This document shows, piece after piece, positions 9,010-17,642 of a stretch of DNA of 64,000 nt. The notes beneath the pieces were generated by a model, which saw only the letters and a list, made by a program, of their open reading frames with translations, did not search any database and was not told the origin of the DNA. The position numbers and the translations under genes are program-made. The stretch comes from Zooshikella sp050749885 (GTDB lineage Bacteria; Pseudomonadota; Gammaproteobacteria; Pseudomonadales; Zooshikellaceae): assembly GCF_050749885.1 (NCBI RefSeq), contig NZ_JBOIUB010000003.1:62001-126000 (forward strand). Direction: 5' to 3'. Position 1 is the first letter of the stretch, and every line of letters starts with the position of its first letter.

Positions 9010-10353
9010 CTATGCTTGAATATTAATACGTGCTAGAACAGTCTCTTTTTCTTGGTTCGCTGTTTCTAGTTTGGCACTCATACCACGCTGCTTTAATTGA
9101 TTGACATAAGCATCCAACACTTCATAGCTCTTTGCATTCACTTCAAGCATTAACGAATTACCAGAACTATTAAAATCTAGACTTTTTGGCTTTATTTGCT
9201 GACTTCCCAGTTGCTGAGTAACAGATGAAACATCAACCAGTAACTTAATAAAAACCCCTTCTCCACCTGAAGAAGCATTCTGTTTCATCCGACTCGTCAT
9301 ACTATCTTTAATATCAAAAACATTTCGCGCATTAGGGTATATTGAGCGAAAAATTTCTTCCGCTTGCTGATTCAGGGCATCACTTTGCTGACCAAAATAT
9401 ATTGCCTGCCCCAAATGCAGACCTAACGTCACAACAACCCATGCCGCCGCCAAGTAAATAACACTTTTCCACTTCGCAAACCCAGCGCTGCTATCTGCAT
9501 TAACAGCATATTGACTTTGAAATAAGTTAATAAATTTATTGCGGTTCTGACTTTGCAAAAAACTACGGCATAAGTAGTGGAAAGTAGCCCCCTTTAACGC
9601 AGAAAACTCTAGTTCAATTTGGTATGGCTGCAGTTGCTGCTCTAATTGTTTTAGTAACCGTTTTATTTCTAAGGTAACAGGTTTAGCGACTGTTACTTTT
9701 AACCGTGTAAAACCTGCCGACATCGCTAATGCTGGATCATCCTCTACATCAATCATGCGATATTCAGCAGGATTTTCTAATACAGTTTGCAATGTCATTG
9801 GAAGAATTGAGGTGTCTACACTAAAGTAGTTGTCCTCAGGTATAGCCATTAAAGCTTTATCACCCTCAACAACAACTTGTATAACCTCTGAAGAAGTGGT
9901 ATTGACTAACTGAGCTTCAGAGATACAAAGATACGGATTCAGTGCTAAATCAGAAATAGCAGCAAACAGCTTACTCATTGACTCATGGGCAATAGCCGCT
10001 ACAGGGAGCATTTCTTCATGCACCTGACTATTAGTGACAATGTGCATATCATCGATATCATTTACCAAGTGATCTTCTAACATATAAGGCAGCGCTTGCT
10101 TTATATGTTTCATCTGGGCCTCACTGACAGGTACTTTTACAAGAAGCGCTTGATCACCGGGCAAAATAAACACGGTCTTAGCCTGAGCTAAGGCATTTTC
10201 TTCTGTAAGTGTTTCTTGAATTGATAATAAGTTTCCTTTAGCAGGGCCACTGATAACCTCACCTTCACTGGAGCACAACAGCCACTCGGTATTAATGTCT
10301 GCAGGGTCTTCACTAGGTAGAGATAAAATCCGTACAAAAAGGTGATGGTCCAT
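9010..10353 (-). CDS. gspL: Type II secretion system protein L
   Basis: A 447-residue inner-membrane protein. The N-terminal cytoplasmic actin-like domain (about 1-240) contains VFILPGDQALLVKVPV, the region that docks with GspE. One membrane helix lies near 292-312 (VIYLAAAWVVVTLGLHLG). A periplasmic ferredoxin-like domain at the C-terminus pairs with GspM. GspL couples the GspE ATPase to the pseudopilus platform. It lies 18 bases after gspK and 16 before gspM, so is translated in the same operon. The C-terminal region is more divergent than that of gspE, as is usual for this subunit. Confidence 0.92.
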   Translation of the reverse strand: MDHHLFVRILSLPSEDPADINTEWLLCSSEGEVISGPAKGNLLSIQETLTEENALAQAKTVFILPGDQALLVKVPVSEAQMKHIKQALPYMLEDHLVNDIDDMHIVTNSQVHEEMLPVAAIAHESMSKLFAAISDLALNPYLCISEAQLVNTTSSEVIQVVVEGDKALMAIPEDNYFSVDTSILPMTLQTVLENPAEYRMIDVEDDPALAMSAGFTRLKVTVAKPVTLEIKRLLKQLEQQLQPYQIELEFSALKGATFHYLCRSFLQSQNRNKFINLFQSQYAVNADSSAGFAKWKSVIYLAAAWVVVTLGLHLGQAIYFGQQSDALNQQAEEIFRSIYPNARNVFDIKDSMTSRMKQNASSGGEGVFIKLLVDVSSVTQQLGSQQIKPKSLDFNSSGNSLMLEVNAKSYEVLDAYVNQLKQRGMSAKLETANQEKETVLARINIQA

Positions 10354-10371
10354 ACCAATTAACAGCCTAAA

Positions 10372-11541
10372 TTATGTCTTTTTTGGTTTATTTTGGATTA
10401 AAGGTGCTGGCAAGCGGCCCTCTGCCCGGGCAATAACATCAACTTGTTTATCTGCACGCTTGTAGTAACTGAGCATATGATAACGTGCATCAGCAAACTT
10501 TACGGTGATTACTGCTAAAAAATAGTTACTGGAAACAGCAAGCGCATCATCACTTAATTTATTGCCCTGCCCTGCAAACATAGACAGTGAAGTGAGCTTA
10601 CTGACTGAGTCAAATCCCTTATCACCTCGTTGGCGAATGATTTCTTCAGCTTGAGCTTCCTGCATATTCGGCAACAATGACATCAAAACTTCTTTTGGGG
10701 CTGTGTTAATGTTTAACTTACTCTCTGCAGGTAAGGCCACAAGGTAAGGCGCCAGTTGCTTATAAAGCTTGGCATTCATTTTGGGAAGAAACATTAACTC
10801 AGAAATAGACGTCATTGGTCTGTCTGCAGCTCGGTACGGCATCTCATTTAACAAGTATTCGTTATCCTCAAAGCCGCCACCAGGTGTGGTTTGATCATTT
10901 TCATCAACCCAATCAGTTATCTGTTGAGTAGGCACGCTAAGACCCAGTTTAGTTACTAAGTTTTTAAATAAGTCTTTACCACCTGATTTATTTGAGTTAC
11001 TAGGAGTAGGATTCGTATTTCCATTCGTACCATTATTATTTGTATTATTGTTAGACTGCTTACTTACAGAACCTAGCCAGTTCACATTGATATAGCCTTG
11101 CAAGTCAATCACATTAATATAAATGTAATCACCTTCTTTAATCTTGTCTTTATCTTTACTTTCTCCAATCACACCTGACTCAATTTCATCTAAGGGGTAG
11201 TAGCGATCAATTAAACTCCAAGCTTCTTTTAAATGGTCTACAGTAGAAGACGTTGATGGACTACCTGTGCCTGGAGGAGGATTTGATCCCGCAGGCTGGT
11301 TTTTTTTATCTTTTTCCAAATCAGCTAACAATAATTGAGCAACTAAATCTTCTGCTGCCAGAGCGTATGCTCGAGCCTGACTTCGCATTAAAAAATTGGA
11401 AGTACGATCAGTCTGAAAGTGGAGCTCTGTAACTACTTTTGCCACCATCACACTGATTAGGCTGAAAATAACCATCACAAAAATTAGTGCAACACCACGC
11501 TGACGCTTTGGAAACTGAGGAGCATAATATTTACCAGTCAT
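10372..11541 (-). CDS. gspK: Type II secretion system minor pseudopilin K
   Basis: A 389-residue minor pseudopilin. The type III signal is KRQRG then VALIFVMVIFSLISVMVAKV, with prepilin-peptidase cleavage expected after the Gly. GspK caps the pseudopilus tip with GspI and GspJ. The TAPKEVLMSLLP and helix-hairpin-helix-like region in the C-terminal third fits the family. The protein is longer than the usual 310-330 residues because of two low-complexity insertions: a Pro/Gly/Ser stretch near 90-105 and an Asn/Thr/Gly/Ser stretch near 160-187. Its stop overlaps nothing, but its start shares one base with the gspJ stop (TAATG). Confidence 0.93.
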   Translation of the reverse strand: MTGKYYAPQFPKRQRGVALIFVMVIFSLISVMVAKVVTELHFQTDRTSNFLMRSQARAYALAAEDLVAQLLLADLEKDKKNQPAGSNPPPGTGSPSTSSTVDHLKEAWSLIDRYYPLDEIESGVIGESKDKDKIKEGDYIYINVIDLQGYINVNWLGSVSKQSNNNTNNNGTNGNTNPTPSNSNKSGGKDLFKNLVTKLGLSVPTQQITDWVDENDQTTPGGGFEDNEYLLNEMPYRAADRPMTSISELMFLPKMNAKLYKQLAPYLVALPAESKLNINTAPKEVLMSLLPNMQEAQAEEIIRQRGDKGFDSVSKLTSLSMFAGQGNKLSDDALAVSSNYFLAVITVKFADARYHMLSYYKRADKQVDVIARAEGRLPAPLIQNKPKKT

Positions 11542-12266
11542 TAAAACCCTCCTCTTCCAGTAGCTCCAGGAATCTGGTTATTACTCTGCTGCGGTTTTGG
11601 AGTATTTACACCCACAAAATACCTTACCATACGTCCATATCGAGGATCATCCAGAGACAATTCAACCCCACCAGGCACCAGCTCTTTAGGATCAGCGTTA
11701 TTATTTAAAAGGGGGTTTGAAGCTCCAGAGTTGTTATTTGCCACAGCCCAGTCTTCCACCCAATTATGCTCTTGATTGAGAAAGCGAAAACTAATGCCAT
11801 TAACTCCAGTTAAAATGATTTGTTCCTTATAAGGTGCATTAGGAGCACGATCCAATACCAACCAAAATCGCCGAATTAGCTTGTCATCTTCAAGTGTGTA
11901 AGCGACTCGTTGAAACTCGCTACGTTTAGCCAGGGCAGGATTACGCCACCCCTGCCGAGTAAACTCAACTAAGTAACCACCTTGATTAGCGACAAAAGCA
12001 GGGAGAGCCTCCCCTAATTCACTTTTAATTGGACGAGGAGCCAACTGGGAAAAATCTTTTTCCATAATCAAAAAAGCCCGTTGTACCTCATTAAGACGTT
12101 TAAGGCTTTTTTCGGTAACGGCTTGCGTTCGTGCAGTTGTATGAAATAGCGAGTATGCCGCCATACTCACAATCGAAAAAATGGCAATGGCGATCATCAA
12201 CTCTAAAAGGGTAAAGCCATCACTACGCGTCATATTCTTTATTTTAGCAGTTACTAAAGACGTCAT
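11541..12266 (-). CDS. gspJ: Type II secretion system minor pseudopilin J
   Basis: A 241-residue pseudopilin with the prepilin site RSDG then FTLLELMIAIAIFSIVSMAA. The conserved Glu at +5 after the cleavage Gly is present. The GspJ-typical segment LIMEKDFSQLAPRPI follows at about 50-65. GspJ forms the pseudopilus tip complex with GspI and GspK. Its start overlaps the gspI stop by four bases (ATGA) and its stop overlaps the gspK start by one base, so it is translationally coupled on both sides. Length is within the family's range. Confidence 0.93.
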   Translation of the reverse strand: MTSLVTAKIKNMTRSDGFTLLELMIAIAIFSIVSMAAYSLFHTTARTQAVTEKSLKRLNEVQRAFLIMEKDFSQLAPRPIKSELGEALPAFVANQGGYLVEFTRQGWRNPALAKRSEFQRVAYTLEDDKLIRRFWLVLDRAPNAPYKEQIILTGVNGISFRFLNQEHNWVEDWAVANNNSGASNPLLNNNADPKELVPGGVELSLDDPRYGRMVRYFVGVNTPKPQQSNNQIPGATGRGGF

Positions 12267-12670
12267 TCGCTTTGCTTCCTTAAGAAGCCAATCATGCGAT
12301 AAAGACTTCGCTCTTTATTAACACTACCACCTTGTTCAGGAATCACTGCGACTTCAACACGTCGAAATCCCTCCTGACCCGTTGTTTTTGTCTCTGCGAT
12401 GATGTGCCAGTCTCGCTCAGCAAAACGCACGGAGGTTTGCTTTTCTCCTGTATCAGGCCACTCACGAGAAAGTTTTAATTGATTTAGATAGTTTTCAGCA
12501 ACCCAGCCAGCAAGGATCTTATCCTCAAGATAAGCTGCCTGCTTGACCCCAGTTGATCCTGACATCGCAACCACAGCTGCAGCTGAAGCAAAAATCGCTA
12601 ATGCAATCATGACTTCCAGCAGCGTAAATCCCCTACTTTTCCGTTTTAACTTCAATGCCATTGAAACCAT
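12263..12670 (-). CDS. gspI: Type II secretion system minor pseudopilin I
   Basis: A 135-residue pseudopilin with KSRG then FTLLEVMIALAIFASAAAVV, including Glu +5. GspI nucleates assembly of the tip complex. The reading frame begins 38 bases inside the end of gspH if the ATG at 12670 is used, or 29 bases inside it if the second ATG (12661, fourth codon) is used. Neither has a clearly better ribosome site, so the start is uncertain by three codons. The overlap implies translational coupling with gspH. Confidence 0.92.
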   Translation of the reverse strand: MVSMALKLKRKSRGFTLLEVMIALAIFASAAAVVAMSGSTGVKQAAYLEDKILAGWVAENYLNQLKLSREWPDTGEKQTSVRFAERDWHIIAETKTTGQEGFRRVEVAVIPEQGGSVNKERSLYRMIGFLRKQSE

Positions 12671-13193
12671 CAGAGACTAAATAATAAGGTGTTTTGGAGT
12701 TGTTATCGGAGAGAGTCATACGAAAGGGTGTAACCTGAGAATCACTATAGACAACGATTTCAGGCGTTACTTTTCCTTTATCTTTTTTCTGCTTAGACTT
12801 GCCTTTAGTCGTGGTTGATTTTTTGTTTAGAAAAGGATCCTCTTCAGGCTTTACATCCAAAATCAACCCTTCAGGCAGTTCATACTGCTGAAAATGCCCT
12901 TCTTCCATAGGCTGCCAGGCATTATCATCCTCATTAAACTGAAACCATTCGTAACGAGGACCATCACTCTTAAATCCAAGTTCAACGCCTTTTAACAGCG
13001 CGTGATCAGCAGCCAATTGAAACAGCTGCTGTAACCGTCGGGACTCGTCTTGTAATGCTTTTTGCCCCCCATCACGCATTAATGGGCTCACCATTGTTAT
13101 ACCGACTAATGTGCCAATAATGACAATGACTACTAATATTTCAACAAGCGTAAACCCTTTAGACAACGGCTTTCTGGAGGGCATTAACTTCAT
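12633..13193 (-). CDS. gspH: Type II secretion system minor pseudopilin H
   Basis: A 186-residue pseudopilin with LSKG then FTLVEILVVIVIIGTLVGIT, Glu +5 conserved. GspH links the tip complex to the GspG shaft. A Lys-rich insertion (KKSTTTKGKSKQKKDKGK) at about 121-139 gives a basic surface stretch that is not a general feature of the family. It begins four bases after the gspG stop and its 3' end overlaps gspI. Confidence 0.92.
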   Translation of the reverse strand: MKLMPSRKPLSKGFTLVEILVVIVIIGTLVGITMVSPLMRDGGQKALQDESRRLQQLFQLAADHALLKGVELGFKSDGPRYEWFQFNEDDNAWQPMEEGHFQQYELPEGLILDVKPEEDPFLNKKSTTTKGKSKQKKDKGKVTPEIVVYSDSQVTPFRMTLSDNNSKTPYYLVSDGFNGIEVKTEK

Positions 13194-13196
13194 TCG

Positions 13197-13637
13197 TTAG
13201 CTTTCCCAGCTAGTGATGTCTGTATCAAAACCTTCACCACCTTTTTTACCATCAGCACCTAAAGAGTAAAGGTCAAATTTGCCATGATTCCCTGGAGCCT
13301 GAAACTGATAAGGGCGTCCCCATGGATCTACTGGAATTTTTTCTAAATAACCATCAGGATTCCAGTTACGCGCTTCAGGTTGTCCACTGGGTTTACGAAC
13401 GAGAGCCTCCAAACCTTGGTCAGTGCTAGGGTAGTTATGGTTGTCAAGCTTATACATTTCCAGTGCTGTTTTAATGTTTGCGATATCAGATCGAGCAACC
13501 GTCACTTTGGCTTGATCAGGACGGCTCATTATTTTAGGCACAACTAACGCACCCAAAATACCCAAAATCACCACAACAACCATAATTTCGATAAGGGTAA
13601 AGCCTGACTGCTTCGGCCTTGCAACATTTCTTCTCAC
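13197..13637 (-). CDS. gspG: Type II secretion system major pseudopilin G
   Basis: A 146-residue major pseudopilin, close to the usual length. The prepilin site is KQSG then FTLIEIMVVVVILGILGALV. The C-terminal part contains the conserved calcium-site region typical of GspG (DPWGRPYQFQAPG, then DLYSLGADGKKGGEG and DTDITSWES). It polymerises into the pseudopilus that pushes folded substrates through GspD. It follows gspF by 27 bases. Confidence 0.97.
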   Translation of the reverse strand: MRRNVARPKQSGFTLIEIMVVVVILGILGALVVPKIMSRPDQAKVTVARSDIANIKTALEMYKLDNHNYPSTDQGLEALVRKPSGQPEARNWNPDGYLEKIPVDPWGRPYQFQAPGNHGKFDLYSLGADGKKGGEGFDTDITSWES

Positions 13638-13664
13638 AGTTTCATTCCTTACATTCTCGTTGTA

Positions 13665-14882
13665 TTAACCTAGAAGCTGGTTCATGTTGAGGATGGGTAA
13701 CAACACTGCAAGTACAATTATCAGCACAATCCCCCCCATAAACATGAGCGTCAACGGCTCAAACAAACCAACTATAACGGCCATTCGGCTCTCTAAATCA
13801 GTTTCTTGACTTCGCGCTGTTCGCTCCAGCATATCATCAAGTTCCCCACTGGCCTCTCCACTTGCAATCATATGCAGCATCATGGGAGAAAAGTGACCTG
13901 TCTGCTCCATCGCTTTTGTTAAGCTTATTCCTTCACTCACCTGCTGAGGTAAAATACTGAATGCCTGTTTGATATAAAGGTTAGAAACCACCTCTGTGGC
14001 AATTTTTAACGCATCAACTAAAGGCACTCCACTTCGTGTCAAAATACTTAACGTACTAGCAAAGCGTGCAGTATTCATCTGCCGATTCAAGCGACCAACC
14101 AATGGCACCCGCAAAATAAAACGGTGAAAACGAAGCTTAACGGGTGGCTTGCTTAACAGGTAACGGGTAGTCACCACAAAACCAATGATGGCAAGCACAA
14201 TGAGATACCAGAAGTCCTTAAAGACATCACTCAATGATATCAAGATTGTGGTAAGTGCAGGAAGTTCCTGACCACTATCAATAAAGACTTTAACAATATC
14301 AGGAACAACAAAGCCTAATAAGAACGCAACAATCCCAAACGACGCTAGAATTAACAAGGCTGGATAGACTAAAGCCATTTTAATTTTTTGCTGAGATTGC
14401 TGGCGAGACTCTGAGTAATCAGCCAGCTGATTAAGTACTTTATCCAAAAAGCCTGCATGCTCTCCTGCGGAAACTGTCGCACAATACATTGAAGGAAACA
14501 CGCCTGGGAAGCACTCCATGCTTTGTGCTAACGTGTAACCTTCCAGTACTTTGGAACGAACCGAAAGCACAATATTTTTAATACGTTGTTTTTCCTGCTG
14601 CTCAGCAACAGCCCGCAGGGCCTCTTCAATGGGCAATGCGGCTTGAATTAATGTTGCTAACTGGCGAATAAGCAGTGCAAGTGCTGAGGTAGATATTCCT
14701 CCTGCAAGAAGGCTTCCTCCTCCCTTCGCTTTACGCTCTTGTTGCGAGGCAACTTCAACCGTTAATGGTGTTAGCTTTTTTTCTCGAAGCAGCTGTCGAA
14801 CCTGTCGAGCACTATCTGCCTCTACTGTACCACGTTCTTGCTTTCCCTTCGCATTCAGGGCTGTATATTCGTAAGCGGCCAC
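13665..14882 (-). CDS. gspF: Type II secretion system inner-membrane platform protein F
   Basis: A 405-residue polytopic protein with two GspF domains (about 68-190 and 270-390). Three membrane segments are seen: near 170-195 (ALLILASFGIVAFLLGFVVP), near 222-240 and near 375-398 (LTLMFMGGIVLIIVLAVLLP). The hallmark ALLIRQLATLIQAALPIEEA occurs near 70, and its repeat TARFASTLSILTRSGVPLVD near 272. GspF is the platform core that interacts with GspE and GspL. It lies 14 bases after gspE. Confidence 0.97.
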   Translation of the reverse strand: MAAYEYTALNAKGKQERGTVEADSARQVRQLLREKKLTPLTVEVASQQERKAKGGGSLLAGGISTSALALLIRQLATLIQAALPIEEALRAVAEQQEKQRIKNIVLSVRSKVLEGYTLAQSMECFPGVFPSMYCATVSAGEHAGFLDKVLNQLADYSESRQQSQQKIKMALVYPALLILASFGIVAFLLGFVVPDIVKVFIDSGQELPALTTILISLSDVFKDFWYLIVLAIIGFVVTTRYLLSKPPVKLRFHRFILRVPLVGRLNRQMNTARFASTLSILTRSGVPLVDALKIATEVVSNLYIKQAFSILPQQVSEGISLTKAMEQTGHFSPMMLHMIASGEASGELDDMLERTARSQETDLESRMAVIVGLFEPLTLMFMGGIVLIIVLAVLLPILNMNQLLG

Positions 14883-14896
14883 ACTTAAACCTTATG

Positions 14897-16468
14897 CTAA
14901 TCTTCTTGCGTTACCCTTAAAACTTCTTCCAAGGTAGTTAATCCTGCAAGCACTTTACGCCGTCCATCTTCACGAATGCTCGGCCGATTGATACGAACGT
15001 ATTCAATAATTTCCTGCTCACCTGCTTGGTTATGAATTAACCGCCGAACTTCACTATCAATTGGAATAATTTCGTAAATCCCATTTCGCCCTTTGTAGCC
15101 AGTATAATTACACTCGACACAGCCTTTTGCCCGGTAAATTTCTGGAGGCACATCAACATTTAAATGCAACCTTAGGCATTCCGCCTCATCTGGACGATAT
15201 GGATCTTTACAGCTCTGACATAACCGTCGTACCAGACGTTGAGCAACAACTCCCACCAAACTTGAAGATAACAGAAAAGGCTCAACTCCCATATCCTGCA
15301 AGCGGGTTATAGCCCCTACTGCACTGTTTGTATGCAAGGTAGACAGTACTAAGTGTCCTGTTAAACTGGCTTGTACAGCAATTTCAGCCGTTTCAGTATC
15401 ACGAATCTCCCCAACCATGACAACATCAGGGTCTTGCCGGAGAATAGCTCTCAAGCCTCTGGCAAAAGTCATATCAACTTTAGTATTAACCTGTGTTTGA
15501 CCAATGCCCTCAATATTGTATTCAATCGGATCTTCTACAGTAAGAATATTACGGGTTTGGTCATTTAGCGTAGCAAGGGAAGCATAAAGCGAAGTCGTTT
15601 TACCTGACCCTGTTGGCCCTGTAACCAGAATAATCCCATGTGGACGGGAAAGCACTGTCTTCATCAGTTGCATATCATCAGCCGACATGCCTAAGTGGGT
15701 AAGGTTTAAGCGTCCAGCAGACTTATCTAATAGACGCATTACAATCCGCTCACCACTGTTGGAAGGTAATGTCGATACCCGGACATCGACTTCTTTGCCC
15801 GCTACTCTTAAAGCAATTCGCCCATCTTGTGGAACACGTTTTTCTGCAATGTCCAGCTTAGACATAACTTTAATACGAGAAGTTAGCAGTGGTGCAAGCT
15901 GTCTTTTAAGTCGAAGTTTTTCCTGCAATACACCATCAACCCTGAAACGCACCGCTAAGTGCTTTTCAAAAGTTTCAATATGAATATCTGATGTTCCCTC
16001 TTTGATGCCTTCAGACAAAATAGCATTGATCAATCGTATAACGGGGGCATCATCCGCTTGCTCAAGTAAATCCTCTGACTCTGGCACCTGATCAGCCAAG
16101 CTGGCCAAGTCCATGTCATCACCAATACCCGCAACATTTTGTAATGCACCACTATCACTCTGGTAAATAACTGAAAGCAACTCACCAAAACGGTCTTCAT
16201 CTACTAATTCATAACTCATGCTGGAAGCAGTGTACCGCCTAAGCTCAGCGGCAATCATGGGGGTTAAGCCCTTTTTATGAAACACCCGTACATGACCATC
16301 TTCCTGCATTTGAAAAAGTACGCCATATTTTTTAGCAAACGCAAAAGGTAGGCGCTTTTCCTCAAAAGAAACTTCTTGATTTGTTAGCTCTGGCTGCGAC
16401 GATACTTCCTTGTTTTCACCATTCGCAGCCTCTTTTTGGACTGACTTTATTTGTACTTGCGCAGTCAT
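14897..16468 (-). CDS. gspE: Type II secretion system ATPase E
   Basis: A 523-residue hexameric secretion ATPase. The N-terminal GspL-binding region is followed by the GspE/PulE core. It has Walker A GPTGSGKTTSLYA at about 281, Asp box TVEDPIEY, Walker B RQDPDVVMVGEIRD, a His box TGHLVLSTLHTN and a four-Cys zinc motif (CQSC ... CVEC) near 405-440. It powers pseudopilus assembly from the cytoplasmic face. It is the first gene of the minus-strand operon, divergent from gspC across 445 bases that must hold both promoters. Confidence 0.97.
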   Translation of the reverse strand: MTAQVQIKSVQKEAANGENKEVSSQPELTNQEVSFEEKRLPFAFAKKYGVLFQMQEDGHVRVFHKKGLTPMIAAELRRYTASSMSYELVDEDRFGELLSVIYQSDSGALQNVAGIGDDMDLASLADQVPESEDLLEQADDAPVIRLINAILSEGIKEGTSDIHIETFEKHLAVRFRVDGVLQEKLRLKRQLAPLLTSRIKVMSKLDIAEKRVPQDGRIALRVAGKEVDVRVSTLPSNSGERIVMRLLDKSAGRLNLTHLGMSADDMQLMKTVLSRPHGIILVTGPTGSGKTTSLYASLATLNDQTRNILTVEDPIEYNIEGIGQTQVNTKVDMTFARGLRAILRQDPDVVMVGEIRDTETAEIAVQASLTGHLVLSTLHTNSAVGAITRLQDMGVEPFLLSSSLVGVVAQRLVRRLCQSCKDPYRPDEAECLRLHLNVDVPPEIYRAKGCVECNYTGYKGRNGIYEIIPIDSEVRRLIHNQAGEQEIIEYVRINRPSIREDGRRKVLAGLTTLEEVLRVTQED

Positions 16469-16913
16469 CTACCCACCCGAAATTATGATTATCAATAATA
16501 AGATTATGCCTGGGATAGCCACTAGCATCTATGCCCAATTTCACTAACCTGGCATCGTTAGTGATAAGGCCAGTATGAGCACCTGCTGCTTTGAACCATT
16601 TGCTTCCTTTTAGGTCTTAAACAAAGCCAACAGTTCCCAATGGTTTACATCAGTTGTGAACCAAGTGCAAACAATCTATAACTAGACTATTTAGTCATAG
16701 ACCTATTTTGGATAATTGGTCACTTTATTTTTGAGTACTAAACCGTTAAGGGAATAATATTTTTTAAAAATTTCACAGTCTTACAGCTACTTGCTTGACC
16801 CGTTTCAAGCATTTGCTGTTATTATGTCATTAATAATACGTTTGTTGTGGTACATTTCCTTACTCAACAACTGGCCAAACAAACGCTCACTATAGAATAT
16901 AGAATAATCAGTA
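16469..16913. promoter_or_regulatory. Divergent T2SS control region
   Basis: These 445 bases separate gspE (minus) from gspC (plus) and contain no credible ORF. The best plus-strand promoter candidate is TTGACC (16795-16800) with a weak -10 TATTAT (16820-16825) at 19-base spacing. A-run and T-run tracts (ATATTTTTTAAAAATTT near 16758) precede it. The minus-strand promoter could not be placed. No perfect operator was seen. Confidence 0.4.
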
Positions 16914-17639
16914 ATGAAAGCAGCTTCACTACCTCCTTATCTTATCTGGGGGCACCCTAAAAATATCACGGTGCTCACCTTCGTCCTATTAACCATAATA
17001 GGGATGACAGTTGCTTCCCAAGGACTATCAGTTTATACCCTGCTTGTTGCTGAACCAGTACAACCGGAAATTGTTCGACAACCTTCTCAGTATCAGACGG
17101 CTGCTATTAATCCCGCCAATGTTGCTCTCCTATTTGGCCGTGGAGAGGATCCTCAGACGGTCCAAAAGAACATTCCTAAAACCAACCTACGCTTAATACT
17201 TAAAGGCGCTTTTGCTAATGCGGATGACAAGTTATCCAGTGCCATTATTGAGGGGAGTGACCGGCGAACGGCGCTTTATTATGTAGGTGATACATTACCA
17301 GGCAATGCACAGCTTGATAAGGTGCATTCTGATCATATTGTAATTTCTCGAAATGGAGTCCTTGAAACACTTTACTTTCCAGAAGCTCATGGGCAAAGTC
17401 GTTTCCAGGCAATTGACGTTAACATAACCCAATTACCCAAAACTCCTGCACAAACTACTCAAGATTCCGCTTTTTCCCTTCCAGAACCCACATCATTGCT
17501 ACCATCAGCACCCGTTAAACGTGAGAAGGAAAAGGCACCTATTTATACACCGAGCTACGATCAATCTCAGATAAAACAACGAATGCAAGAGCTCAGAGAA
17601 AGGATGCGTGCTCTCGAAAACAACTCCACAGAGGGTTAA
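16914..17639 (+). CDS. gspC: Type II secretion system protein C, coiled-coil type
   Basis: A 241-residue bitopic protein. One N-terminal membrane helix lies at about 18-45 (ITVLTFVLLTIIGMTVASQG). The periplasmic homology region follows at about 70-165 (LFGRGE ... LRLILKGAFAN ... SAIIEGSDRRTALYYVGDTL). A Pro-rich linker comes next, then a short predicted coiled coil (QIKQRMQELRERMRALE). No PDZ domain is present, as in the XcpP-like branch. GspC links the inner-membrane platform to the secretin. It precedes gspD by three bases. Confidence 0.93.
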   Translation: MKAASLPPYLIWGHPKNITVLTFVLLTIIGMTVASQGLSVYTLLVAEPVQPEIVRQPSQYQTAAINPANVALLFGRGEDPQTVQKNIPKTNLRLILKGAFANADDKLSSAIIEGSDRRTALYYVGDTLPGNAQLDKVHSDHIVISRNGVLETLYFPEAHGQSRFQAIDVNITQLPKTPAQTTQDSAFSLPEPTSLLPSAPVKREKEKAPIYTPSYDQSQIKQRMQELRERMRALENNSTEG

Positions 17640-17642
17640 AGC